Source of the DNA: Phycisphaerales bacterium UBA7800
GTDB taxonomy: Bacteria; Planctomycetota; Phycisphaerae; Phycisphaerales; Phycisphaeraceae
NCBI GenBank assembly: GCA_002480565.1
Contig: DLCK01000080.1
Span: 72,611 to 112,489 of the forward strand
Direction of reading: 5' to 3'
DNA length: 39,879 bases
Below, piece after piece: positions 1-7,558 of the stretch. Position 1 is the first letter of the stretch; each line of letters starts with the position of its first letter. The notes beneath the pieces were generated by a model. The model did no database searches. It saw nothing but the letters and a program-made list of their open reading frames with translations, and had not been told where the DNA came from. Position numbers and translations under genes: made by a program.

Positions 1-1
1 C

Positions 2-439
2 CGCAAGATCATCGTTGACACCTATGGTGGTCGTGGTTGTCACGGCGGTGGTGCATTCTCCGGTAAGGACCCCACGAAGGTCGACCGCTCAGCTGCATAT
101 ATGGCTCGCTACATTGCCAAGAACATCGTCGCTGCCAAGCTCGCTGACTCCTGCGAAGTGCAGTTGGCTTATGCCATCGGCGTTGCGGATCCCATGTCCA
201 TTCGCGTGGACACCCAAGGCAGCAGCAAAGTCAGTGAAGAAGTCCTCGAAGCAGCCGTCGCCAAGGTCTTCCCATTGCGTCCTCAAGCGATCATCAAGCA
301 TCTTGATCTGCGTAAACCAATCTATCAGCGCACCGCTCGTCATGGTCACTTCGGTCGCAAGCCCGATGCCACTGGCGGCTTTGGTTGGGAAAAAACCGAC
401 AAGGTTGCTGCACTGAAGAAGGCTTGTGGGGTAAAATAA
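2..439 (+). CDS. metK: S-adenosylmethionine synthetase, C-terminal part (partial)
   Basis: The reading frame is open from base 2 and continues beyond the left edge of the window, so only the last 145 or so residues are present. It makes S-adenosylmethionine from methionine and ATP in the cytoplasm. The fragment begins inside the conserved glycine-rich stretch IIVDTYGG, then shows HGGGAFSGKDPTKVDRSAAY and YAIGVADP, all hallmarks of the third MetK domain, and ends with the usual FGWEKTD region. The stop is TAA at 437-439. An internal ATG at 101 is not a start, because conserved sequence continues upstream of it. ptsI follows after about 100 bases. Identity is very secure; the N-terminus cannot be seen. 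Confidence 0.97.
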   Translation, partial: RKIIVDTYGGRGCHGGGAFSGKDPTKVDRSAAYMARYIAKNIVAAKLADSCEVQLAYAIGVADPMSIRVDTQGSSKVSEEVLEAAVAKVFPLRPQAIIKHLDLRKPIYQRTARHGHFGRKPDATGGFGWEKTDKVAALKKACGVK

Positions 440-543
440 ACCCAAGCCCATTCCAATCGTTCAAAGACACGCAATCGTGATTGGTTTGGGGGCCAATCAT
501 GGTTGCGTGTTATCATTTGGAAGTTGACGCAAAAGGGCAAGTC

Positions 544-2298
544 ATGCTGATCAAAAAAGGTATCGCAGTTTCACCTGGTGTGGCTATCAGCCGAGCTGTG
601 GTGATTGATGCTGAAGATGTTGCCATCCCACGCAGGACGGTTGCGCCCACAGCAGTAAAGCGGGAAATTCAACGGCTGGATCAAGCACTTGCCGAATCCC
701 AGGAAGATATCCAGAAGTTGCGTGAGCAGGCTGTGGCCACGGTCGGTGAAGATCTTGCCAAGATTTTCGATGCCCACATGGCGATGCTCATGGATCGCCC
801 GACCATTGCCCAGATCAAGCAAGCAATCGAAGGAGAGTTCGTCACTGCAGAATATGCGGTGTACTCGGTGATGCGACGCCTGGCACAGATGTTCTCTGGC
901 CAGGAAAACCGCTACATGCGTGAACGGGCCAATGATATCTGGGATTTGGAACGGCGTATCCTTGGTCATCTCATCGGTCACTCCCAGCAGGAACTCTCAC
1001 ATTTGGATTCTGAGTGTATTCTTGTTGCACATGATCTGACACCCAGCCAGACCGCATCCTTGGACAAGAAAAAGATCAAAGGCATCGCAACAGATGCAGG
1101 CGGTCGTACCAGTCACACCGCCATCCTTGCTCATGCTTTGGGTATCCCCGCAGTCGTGGGTCTGGAAGATATCACTGGCGCGATTAACAACGGTGATTCG
1201 ATCATTCTCGATGGTAATCGTGGCCAAGCAATCATTGAACCCAATGCTGAGCAGTTACTGACTTACCGTGAGTACAAACGCAAAGCCACTGCCTTTGAGA
1301 GTACGCTTGATGAACTGCGTAAACTACCTGCTCAGACGACTGACGGGACGCCCATTGCACTTGAGGCCAACATCGAATTCCCAGATGAGATCGAACCGGC
1401 CTTGGGTAAAGGTGCAACCGGCATTGGGCTTTATCGCACGGAATTTTTGTTCCTTGCTTCTGAGACCGAACCGACTGAAGAGCAGCAGTACGACTCGTAT
1501 AAGGAAGCGATTGATGCGTGTAATGGCTTGCCTTTGACAATCCGCACATTGGATCTTGGTGCGGATAAGGTCTGGATCGGTGGCTATACCGATCATGCCG
1601 AACGCAATCCATTTTTAGGTTGTCGTTCCATTCGATTGTGTTTACAAAATCTGCCACTGTTTAAGACTCAGTTACGCGCAATTTTACGTGCTTCGGTTCA
1701 TGGCCCGGTGCGTATCATGTTTCCACTAATCAGTAATCTCATGGAACTGCGTCAAGCCAAGATGATCCTTGCAGACGTCATGGAAGACCTTGATGAACAG
1801 GCCATTGAGTATGCCAGCGACATCCCCGTGGGCATGATGATCGAAGTGCCATCCGCTGCGCTGCAGGCATCGGTGTTTGCCCAGGAAGCTGACTTCTTTT
1901 CCATTGGCACCAATGACCTGATTCAATACACCGTTGCAGTCGACCGTGGTAATGAACGCATCGCCAACCTGTACTCCGCTGCACATCCTGCGGTGATCCA
2001 ACTCATCCGCGAAGTGGTACGTGCTGCCAAGCGGGGGAATATTGATGTCTCGCTATGTGGTGAAATGGGGGGCGAGCCGGAGTATGTGATGTTGCTTTTG
2101 GGATTGGGACTCAGAAAGATTTCCATTACGCCACCAGCCATCCCGGAAGTCAAACAGATCATTCGCTGCGTGTCGATTGAAAAATGTAAACGCGTTATGC
2201 GCAAGGTCGCCACCTTCGAAACCGAACACCAGGTGCTCAACTATCTCCGCGAAGAAATCCGCCGTGTGCTTCCCAATGGGAAATTGGGCGGGCGGTAA
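544..2298 (+). CDS. ptsI: Phosphoenolpyruvate-protein phosphotransferase (PTS enzyme I)
   Basis: Enzyme I takes phosphate from phosphoenolpyruvate and passes it to HPr. The 584-residue product has the usual size (E. coli 575). The phosphohistidine motif GGRTSHTAILAHALG places the active His at residue 191. The C-terminal PEP-binding domain has GIGLYRTEFLF, a FSIGTNDL motif, and the active-site Cys505 in SLCGEMGG. There is no GAF domain, so this is PtsI rather than PtsP. The frame is open back to 481, with candidate starts TTG 481 and ATG 499. ATG 544 is preferred because LIKKGIAVSPGVA matches the normal PtsI N-terminus and a purine-rich AAGGGCAAG lies just upstream. No HPr or PTS permease gene is in the window, so the phosphate acceptor is unknown; a regulatory PTS is possible (inference). 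Confidence 0.95.
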   Translation: MLIKKGIAVSPGVAISRAVVIDAEDVAIPRRTVAPTAVKREIQRLDQALAESQEDIQKLREQAVATVGEDLAKIFDAHMAMLMDRPTIAQIKQAIEGEFVTAEYAVYSVMRRLAQMFSGQENRYMRERANDIWDLERRILGHLIGHSQQELSHLDSECILVAHDLTPSQTASLDKKKIKGIATDAGGRTSHTAILAHALGIPAVVGLEDITGAINNGDSIILDGNRGQAIIEPNAEQLLTYREYKRKATAFESTLDELRKLPAQTTDGTPIALEANIEFPDEIEPALGKGATGIGLYRTEFLFLASETEPTEEQQYDSYKEAIDACNGLPLTIRTLDLGADKVWIGGYTDHAERNPFLGCRSIRLCLQNLPLFKTQLRAILRASVHGPVRIMFPLISNLMELRQAKMILADVMEDLDEQAIEYASDIPVGMMIEVPSAALQASVFAQEADFFSIGTNDLIQYTVAVDRGNERIANLYSAAHPAVIQLIREVVRAAKRGNIDVSLCGEMGGEPEYVMLLLGLGLRKISITPPAIPEVKQIIRCVSIEKCKRVMRKVATFETEHQVLNYLREEIRRVLPNGKLGGR

Positions 2299-2820
2299 TG
2301 TGAATGGTTTTGGAGTCATCAATATTTTGCATGGTGGTCTTGATTTACGGTGTAGCAAAATGTTCTTGTCCTCATTCAGTTCGTCACATTTATCGGTGAT
2401 TCCAGTCTAATGAGTTGTTTGGGCAACGAAAATCGGTTGGACCTGGTCATACTTTGTGAAGAGATCTTTGATTATCAGTTTTATGCTTATGAGGTTTTTC
2501 GAAGGTCTCGATTGTCATTTTAAATCGGACTCTTATAGAGCATGCTTCTTTACGGTTAGAGCACTTATCGTAATTTGTCTTAACCTTGCTTTGCAAAGAG
2601 ACTGGTGACTAGCCACTACGGACTGGGGTTTAGACAGATAATGTTGCCTGTTTTGAGTGTTATTTTTGCCTTTCCCTAATACCCAAGTCGCCAGTCGTTT
2701 GTGGAAACAGGAAATGGGATTAATGATTTGAACAGCTCCAAGTAACTGTTTATACAATAAGATGGTTGCTTAGCACCCTATGACCGGACATTTGGTATGC
2801 GCAAATTATTGGAGAGACAC
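2299..2820. other. Gene-free interval downstream of ptsI
   Basis: About 520 bases without a convincing gene. A 74-codon open frame on the minus strand (2533-2757) has no recognisable similarity or start signal and is not called. A CTAG-containing sequence (GACTGGTGACTAGCC, about 2600-2614) resembles repeats elsewhere in the window, and a small palindrome CTTTGCAAAG lies near 2589. No clear terminator follows ptsI. The right end carries the promoter candidate for the next gene. Confidence 0.5.
2728..2756 (+). promoter_or_regulatory. Candidate sigma-70 promoter for the secreted coiled-coil protein
   Basis: TTGAAC (2728-2733), a 17-base spacer and TATACA (2751-2756); the overlapping TACAAT two bases further on is a slightly better -10. 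Transcription would begin near 2763, about 58 bases before the chosen start codon at 2821. Based on pattern only. Confidence 0.45.
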
Positions 2821-3474
2821 ATGCGTTATTTATTGGTTTTGACCTTCGTAAGCCTGTCGGCTCAATTTTGCCTTGCTCAACAAGAGATTACTCAGAACAT
2901 CTCATCTGATCAACGCATCGCTCAGCTTGAAGCAAAAGTGTCGCAACTTGAAGCAGCACTCAAACCGCTTCTCATTGAGTATGAGATTAAGCTGCGCAAA
3001 AACACTGCCCGGCAAGCTGCAAGCAAACGTATGCGACTGGATCAACAGACCCACACTATTGATGAGCTTAAGGCGATGGAAGGACTGTATCAGCTTGCCA
3101 ATAAAAATCTGCGAGATGAAAATGCCAAGTCTAATCTGGAAAAGGTTATCGCCGACTATCCCAAATCCAATCGCGCCGGCTGTGCATCAGTCTACCTTGG
3201 ACAGATAACTGCCGGGGACGATCAGATCAAGCATCTCAAACAGGCCATCGCTACCTACAGTGATTGTTACTATGGCAACGGCGTCCAAGTGGGTGCCTAT
3301 GCCCGGTTGCTATTAGCAACGCGCTATGCCCATGATGGGAAAAACGCAGAGGCTATCAAACTGCTTGATGAACTGACTAAGGACTACCCAAGAAGTCTTA
3401 ATCACAAAGGCCAGCCCCTGGAAATCAGTGTCAGTGCATTACGCAATCGCATTGCACAGGCAGAGACCAAGTAG
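2821..3474 (+). CDS. Secreted coiled-coil/TPR-like protein of unknown function
   Basis: A 217-residue protein with a typical signal peptide (hydrophobic LLVLTFVSLSAQFCLA, probable cleavage after about residue 19 before QQEI). Residues about 30-50 form a short coiled coil (RIAQLEAKVSQLEAALK). The remainder is helical and repeat-like (KSNLEKVIADYPKSNRAG; AEAIKLLDELTKDYPRS), resembling the tetratricopeptide units of CpoB/YbgF- and BamD-type envelope proteins. A longer frame starts at ATG 2797, but ATG 2821 has GGAG six bases upstream (2811-2814) and begins directly with the signal peptide. It stands alone: ptsI is 520 bases upstream and the next gene is convergent. A periplasmic scaffolding role is a guess from architecture; no specific family is recognised. 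Confidence 0.75.
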   Translation: MRYLLVLTFVSLSAQFCLAQQEITQNISSDQRIAQLEAKVSQLEAALKPLLIEYEIKLRKNTARQAASKRMRLDQQTHTIDELKAMEGLYQLANKNLRDENAKSNLEKVIADYPKSNRAGCASVYLGQITAGDDQIKHLKQAIATYSDCYYGNGVQVGAYARLLLATRYAHDGKNAEAIKLLDELTKDYPRSLNHKGQPLEISVSALRNRIAQAETK

Positions 3475-3530
3475 CCCGTCTTTTTCAAATCACAATGGTC
3501 GACGCATTGGCGGGTTGGGCAGCATGGGTT

Positions 3531-4607
3531 TTACTGCGGGGCTTCGCATAACACGCTGTTTTCTGGCTTGATGAAGCTGTTGGCTGCGGGATAGACCATT
3601 TGCATGTTGCTGAGAGTCGCCGAGCCGATAGGTTGGCCGATGACGCCTTTGTCCAGTGACCAATTCCAGAAAGTCCAAGTGCGAGGCAGGATCACGCCAG
3701 CGAGTTTGACGTAATTGTCATAGGTAATGGCATGCGGATTACTTTCAGCAGTAGACACGTCTTTACCATAAGTGACGATGTATGCCATCCCGCGTAACCA
3801 ACGCGTTTGCGGGTCAACATAAATGACATACCAGTCATCGGGTGTATCGCCTACGCCTTGGCCGAAGGTGAGTTTACCTGCTGCGAGTTGGCGATCACCC
3901 ATGAATGGTAGTGTGCCAAGGTTCTGCAGATGTGATCCGGCATCGTTGAGTTTGAATGGGGCGACCAAAAAATAGGACCATGTCAATGCATCAAATCGCG
4001 GGCGTGCCACATTTGCATCAGGCGGACTCATCCAGACTTGATTGCCGTCGTAAACCAACACGGTTCCATCCGTGAGTGTCAGTCGGACTTTGCCACCTGC
4101 GCGGTCGGTCAGTAGTGTTCCTGTGAGTCGGACTTTGCCACCGAAAGAAAGCTTGATGTCGGTTTGCAGGCTGCGCGAACGTGTCCAATGCCAGCCACCA
4201 TGTGCCTGGGCGACACGTTTAGCCATGACCGTATCGCTTGGCCCCTTGGCAGCACGAACAGAGCCATCGATTTGCGGTTGAGCAACTGATGTCATCGGCG
4301 TTGTATGACTCACATCCGGTTCAATCACGACAACTTGCGGCTTGGTGGGCTTGGGTTGTACAGTGACTGCGTTCGTGGGATTGTCATCGAGCATGCCGTC
4401 GGAAAGGGCGGCCGCGTCATTGGGAGACAGTTCGGTGATGACGATTGGCTGATCGCCTGTTGAGGTTGGGATGGGCGTTGCGATGGGTTGAGCCTGTGAC
4501 TGTTGCAGTTCATAGGCAGGGTCCGGATTAGCAGTTGGCTTATTCTGACAGCCGGTTGCAAATAATCCAAGTGATAAACAAACAATCAGTAGTATATACC
4601 GTGCCAT
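3531..4607 (-). CDS. Putative lipoprotein with LolA-like C-terminal domain
   Basis: This 358-residue protein begins with a lipoprotein signal peptide (IVCLSLGLFATGC), so Cys20 should be lipidated and the protein anchored in an envelope membrane. Residues about 20-130 are low-complexity, rich in Pro, Thr and Gln, and look like a flexible linker. From about 130 on (HGGWHWTRSRSLQTDIKLSF) there is a beta-rich domain with a pattern of outer-membrane lipoprotein carrier (LolA/LolB)-like folds, including WYVIYVDPQTRWLRGMAY and a late ILPRTWTFWNW segment. Upstream on the minus strand, AAAGG precedes the ATG. It is convergent with the gene at 2821-3474, with only 56 bases between them. Binding of a lipid or lipoprotein is inferred from fold only; the partner is unknown. 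Confidence 0.7.
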   Translation of the reverse strand: MARYILLIVCLSLGLFATGCQNKPTANPDPAYELQQSQAQPIATPIPTSTGDQPIVITELSPNDAAALSDGMLDDNPTNAVTVQPKPTKPQVVVIEPDVSHTTPMTSVAQPQIDGSVRAAKGPSDTVMAKRVAQAHGGWHWTRSRSLQTDIKLSFGGKVRLTGTLLTDRAGGKVRLTLTDGTVLVYDGNQVWMSPPDANVARPRFDALTWSYFLVAPFKLNDAGSHLQNLGTLPFMGDRQLAAGKLTFGQGVGDTPDDWYVIYVDPQTRWLRGMAYIVTYGKDVSTAESNPHAITYDNYVKLAGVILPRTWTFWNWSLDKGVIGQPIGSATLSNMQMVYPAANSFIKPENSVLCEAPQ

Positions 4608-4771
4608 GTGGTGGAACCTTTCTGAACAAGGCTATTGTATCCGAACATCATAACACGTTGGCAACCTGTTGTCGGATAGCAAGGCGATGTGATTGATTAA
4701 GTTAGGCGATATCAGTCTAACGTAACACATCGGGATTGACGTTGTATTATTCCAGGCTTTGATCCGCGCGT

Positions 4772-4809
4772 AAAAAAACACGCCTGAAGCACTGAGTCGT
4801 CAGGCGTGT
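4772..4809 (-). terminator. Rho-independent terminator of rpsT
   Basis: Read on the minus strand, ACACGCCTG and CAGGCGTGT form a GC-rich stem around an 11-base loop, followed by a run of seven T. It lies 86 bases past the rpsT stop and reads in the correct direction for that gene. Confidence 0.88.
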
Positions 4810-4894
4810 CTTGGATTGTTTGCCAACGTGATCCGGGTATTGGACATCATCTCCATATGGACATAGCGACCATCTGGATGAGTCAAAATGAAGA

Positions 4895-5176
4895 TCAGGC
4901 TGCTGAGGCGGCAGCGGCTTTGTTGTTGTACTTAGCCGTCAAGCGACCCTTGGTACGTGAAGCCGTGTTCTTGTGCATGGCACCCTTGGCCGCAGTGCGG
5001 TCGAGGATTTTGTAGAGTTCGCTCAGTTCTTTTTGAGCTTGTTCCAGCGAGCCGTGAAGAATGGTTTCTTCGTAAACCTTCAGCGCTTCGCGGAAGTTGC
5101 GCTTGCGCCAGCGATTGAGGTGGCGACGGGTTTCGTTCTGTCGGATACGTTTTTGAGCACTAAGCGAATGCGCCAT
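4895..5176 (-). CDS. rpsT: 30S ribosomal protein S20
   Basis: A 93-residue, strongly basic protein with the S20 pattern: MAHSLSAQKRIRQNETRRHLN at the N-terminus (S20 usually starts MANxxSAxKRxRQxxxRRxxN), a helical middle, and AAAKGAxHKNTASRTKGRL, the conserved KGxIHxNxAAR-KSRL region with KG, H and N retained. S20 binds 16S rRNA early in 30S assembly. The start ATG has GGGAAG eight bases upstream on the minus strand. It is transcribed alone, as in many bacteria, with its own promoter candidate and terminator. The final Ala-rich tail (KAAAASAA) is a minor lineage-specific extension. Confidence 0.95.
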   Translation of the reverse strand: MAHSLSAQKRIRQNETRRHLNRWRKRNFREALKVYEETILHGSLEQAQKELSELYKILDRTAAKGAMHKNTASRTKGRLTAKYNNKAAAASAA

Positions 5177-5231
5177 GGCAGTAGCTTCCCTAATATCTGC
5201 GAAATACAGTTCATTTCAAACAATTTACAGT

Positions 5232-5256
5232 CCCACATAGCCTTTGGCAGATGTGG
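5232..5256 (-). promoter_or_regulatory. Stem-loop in the rpsT leader
   Basis: CCACAT and ATGTGG (5251-5256 and 5232-5237, read on the minus strand) form a hairpin with a 13-base loop, extended by CT/GG-type outer pairs. It sits in the roughly 80-base leader between the candidate promoter and the rpsT start. Ribosomal protein leaders often hold autoregulatory structures; whether this one binds S20 is inference. Confidence 0.35.
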
Positions 5257-5264
5257 AGCCACGC

Positions 5265-5293
5265 ATTATGAACAAAACCGAGATGAAATGCAA
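5265..5293 (-). promoter_or_regulatory. Candidate promoter of rpsT
   Basis: On the minus strand TTGCAT (5293-5288), a 17-base spacer and CATAAT (5270-5265, five of six bases of the -10 consensus). Transcription would start near 5258, leaving a leader of about 80 bases before the rpsT ATG. Confidence 0.5.
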
Positions 5294-5619
5294 GTCTCAA
5301 TAGCGAAAAAACCTCTTGCCAATCCATATGATAGTCAATACCAAGCTCTTGACGGCTGCGTTTTACCAATTAAATCCGTCGTCAGGTGTCGCAACGGGCA
5401 GGTTCAACAGGTCAATTCAAGATATCCCAAGCAGATCAAAGGCTGTCATTTTGAGTTTCAATTCATCGAGTTATTGCAATGGCAGCGCCCGATTGATTAT
5501 AAAGACTGCGAATACTGCCCCGTGATCAGGCACCTCATTGTTGACAGCTAATGCCTATGAGTTACACTATTAAGTCTTGTTTATATGTACGGGCAATAGG
5601 GCTCGTGCAGTGACTTGAG

Positions 5620-5872
5620 GCAACACATGATGCCAATGAACGATATGCAAGTTTGTTTTGGGGCCTTGGTACTTTGATGGCGCGGTTCCCGCACTATCTT
5701 TACCAAGTCGCTATGACTTGTCGCTTCATGGGAATGAAGCAGCCTGTTCGAGCAGCCTCCCTGATTTGGGGGAATGCCGCATGAGGTTGTTTCACATCAT
5801 GATTTCTCAGTGATTGTTTTCACTGTGAAGCTTCAAGCCATGGATTGCATAGTGCGACACATGGCTTTTTTC
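5620..5872 (+). ncRNA. Candidate structured non-coding RNA or nusA leader, unassigned
   Basis: No protein frame fits this interval, but it is dense in complementary segments and ends in an intrinsic terminator. Outer pairing: CATGATG (5626-5632) with CATCATG (5795-5801), continued by AACGATATGC (5639-5648) with GCATGAGGTT (5779-5788). Inside it are several hairpins: CTTGGTA/TACCAAG (5665-5671/5701-5707), CAAGTC/GACTTG (5704-5709/5715-5720), GCTTCAT-GGGA-ATGAAGC (5723-5740) and TCCC/GGGA (5758-5773). A further stem CAGTGA/TCACTG (5808-5825) precedes the terminator. The span enclosed by the outer pairing is about 176 bases. It carries none of the motifs I know for RNase P RNA, tmRNA or SRP RNA, and its multibranched fold does not look like the 6S rod. 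It may be a free small RNA or an attenuated leader of nusA, which starts 92 bases after the terminator. Confidence 0.5.
5835..5871 (+). terminator. Rho-independent terminator of the structured RNA
   Basis: AAGCCATG pairs with CATGGCTT around a loop that itself contains GCA/TGC, followed by six T (5866-5871). It lies before nusA with no coding sequence in front of it on this strand, so it ends a non-coding transcript or works as an attenuator. Confidence 0.8.
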
Positions 5873-5963
5873 ATACCCGGATTTTTTACAATTTCCGGTC
5901 AACACAATTTGGGAACTCACTTAGAGAGTTCGACAATTTAATAATCCAAACAGGATTGACAAT

Positions 5964-7457
5964 ATGAACACACAGGAAATGCTTCGGCTTATCGACAACA
6001 TCGCCCGCGAACGCAACGTGGACAAAGAAGCGCTGCTCACCGACCTGGAACAGGCCATGGTCTCTGCTGCACGCAAACACTTCAATGCTATCGATACCGA
6101 AGAGTTCCGATGTCAACTCGACCGCATCACCGGCAAGATCCGCTTGTGGCGTGGCGAAGACGAAATTCCCATCGAAGAACTTGGCCGAATCCCTGCCCAG
6201 ACTGCCAAGCAGGTCATGATTCAGCGGTTCCGTGAAGGTGAACGCAACAGCATTTTCAACGAATACATCGACCGCGTTGGCGAACTGGTCACCGGTACCG
6301 CTCAGCGTTATGAAGGTGGCTCACTGGTCATCTCCATCGGGCGTGCCGAAGGTTTCATGCCTCGCAGTGAACAGATTCCCGGCGAACAACATCAAGCCGG
6401 CGAACGTGTCCGCTGCTTGATTCTTGATGTCCGCGAAGCAGGTAATCAGGTCAAGATCGTTCTCTCGCGTGGCAATCCGGAATTCATCCGCCGCCTCTTT
6501 GAAGTGGAAGTGCCCGAAGTCTCTGAGCGAATTATCGAAATCAAAGCCATGAGTCGCGAACCGGGTCACCGCACCAAGATCGCAGTGAGTTCCATTGACT
6601 CCAAGGTCGATGCTGTGGGCGCCTGTGTGGGTGTGCGTGGTAGCCGTATCAAGAACATCGTTGATGAACTTGGTGGCGAAAAAATTGACATCGTCCGCTG
6701 GAATGAATCGTCACAGATTCTCATCCAGAACGCGCTGAAGCCAGCCGAAGTGGTTGAAATCAGTCTCTGCTTTGAACTGGGTCGTGCAACGGTTGTGGTC
6801 AACGATGACCAACTGTCACTGGCCATCGGCAAGCGTGGGCAAAACGTCCGACTTGCGGCTCGTCTGACGGGTTGGGATATCGACATTCTGACACCGCCAG
6901 AATTTACCAAGGGTCTGGATACCATGGCAGCCACACTGACCACCATTGATGGTGTTGAAGACGATCAAGTCGACCGCTTGGCAGCCTTGGGTCTTATCAG
7001 CGTCTTTGACGTCGAAGAAGTCGGCGTGGATTACCTGCAGACACAACTGGGCATTGCCCCGGAAATGGCTACAGAGATTGTCCAGGCATCTGCGGTCAAG
7101 GCCAAGGTCGTTGCCGAAGAGCAGCAGCGTGAGAAGGAAGAAGCCGCTCGCAAGAAGGCTTCTGGTCAGACTGAAGATGAAAATGTGGACATGTCCGATC
7201 CCGGTGAACAGCAGGCAGCCGCCGTGCTTGGACTCATCGGTGGTAATGCCGCACCCGAGGCAAAGCCTGCTGAGTCGGCTGACAAGGCTCCGGCAGAAGA
7301 AGAAACCGGTGACATCATGGACATGCTCACCAACCGAACCAAAACACCGGCCCCGGCTCCTCAAACAGAGCAAGCCCAACCGGAAGTGGAATCTGCTGAC
7401 GCATCAGACGAGCAGCAGCAACCACAGGAAGATAGTGAATCGCAGCAGACATCGTGA
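5964..7457 (+). CDS. nusA: Transcription termination/antitermination factor NusA
   Basis: NusA binds RNA polymerase and nascent RNA and modulates pausing, termination and rRNA antitermination. The 497-residue protein shows the N-terminal polymerase-binding domain (residues about 1-125), an S1 domain (about 130-200, GELVTGTAQRYEGG through IVLSRGNPEF), and two KH domains (about 200-345, with CVGVRGSRIKNIVDEL and LAIGKRGQNVRLAARLTGW). A helix-hairpin-helix repeat lies near 375-425, followed by an acidic, Glu/Gln/Ala-rich tail. ATG 5964 has AGGA nine bases upstream (5952-5955). It opens a cluster with infB, ylxP and rbfA, the classical order, but rimP, usually just upstream of nusA, is absent here. 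The acidic tail replaces the longer AR repeats of gamma-proteobacteria. Confidence 0.96.
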   Translation: MNTQEMLRLIDNIARERNVDKEALLTDLEQAMVSAARKHFNAIDTEEFRCQLDRITGKIRLWRGEDEIPIEELGRIPAQTAKQVMIQRFREGERNSIFNEYIDRVGELVTGTAQRYEGGSLVISIGRAEGFMPRSEQIPGEQHQAGERVRCLILDVREAGNQVKIVLSRGNPEFIRRLFEVEVPEVSERIIEIKAMSREPGHRTKIAVSSIDSKVDAVGACVGVRGSRIKNIVDELGGEKIDIVRWNESSQILIQNALKPAEVVEISLCFELGRATVVVNDDQLSLAIGKRGQNVRLAARLTGWDIDILTPPEFTKGLDTMAATLTTIDGVEDDQVDRLAALGLISVFDVEEVGVDYLQTQLGIAPEMATEIVQASAVKAKVVAEEQQREKEEAARKKASGQTEDENVDMSDPGEQQAAAVLGLIGGNAAPEAKPAESADKAPAEEETGDIMDMLTNRTKTPAPAPQTEQAQPEVESADASDEQQQPQEDSESQQTS

Positions 7458-7558
7458 GAGTGACTCGCCTAAGAAAGGTTCGTCACCGTGGCGAACGTAT
7501 TTGAGTCCATCACGATTAACGCGTGCTAACAGGCTCCGGATAGCTAAAGGAGACGGAT

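Noticed and set aside
453..490. Terminator between metK and ptsI
   Set aside because: CCAATC and GATTGG can pair, but the 3' side is followed by TTTGGGGG rather than a T-run, so it is at most a leader hairpin.
2533..2757. 74-codon minus-strand gene in the ptsI downstream gap
   Set aside because: No ribosome-binding site, no similarity and overlap with the promoter of the next gene.
4973..5551. 192-codon plus-strand frame across rpsT and its upstream region
   Set aside because: Half of it is antisense to ribosomal protein S20; the rest covers the rpsT promoter region and has no protein-like pattern or start signal.
5620..5872. 6S RNA, SRP RNA, RNase P RNA or tmRNA identity for the structured RNA
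   Set aside because: The size enclosed by the outer stem fits 6S, but the fold is branched rather than rod-like. AGCAGCC next to a hairpin recalls SRP RNA, but the GGAA loop and symmetric loop are missing. RNase P and tmRNA core motifs are absent.
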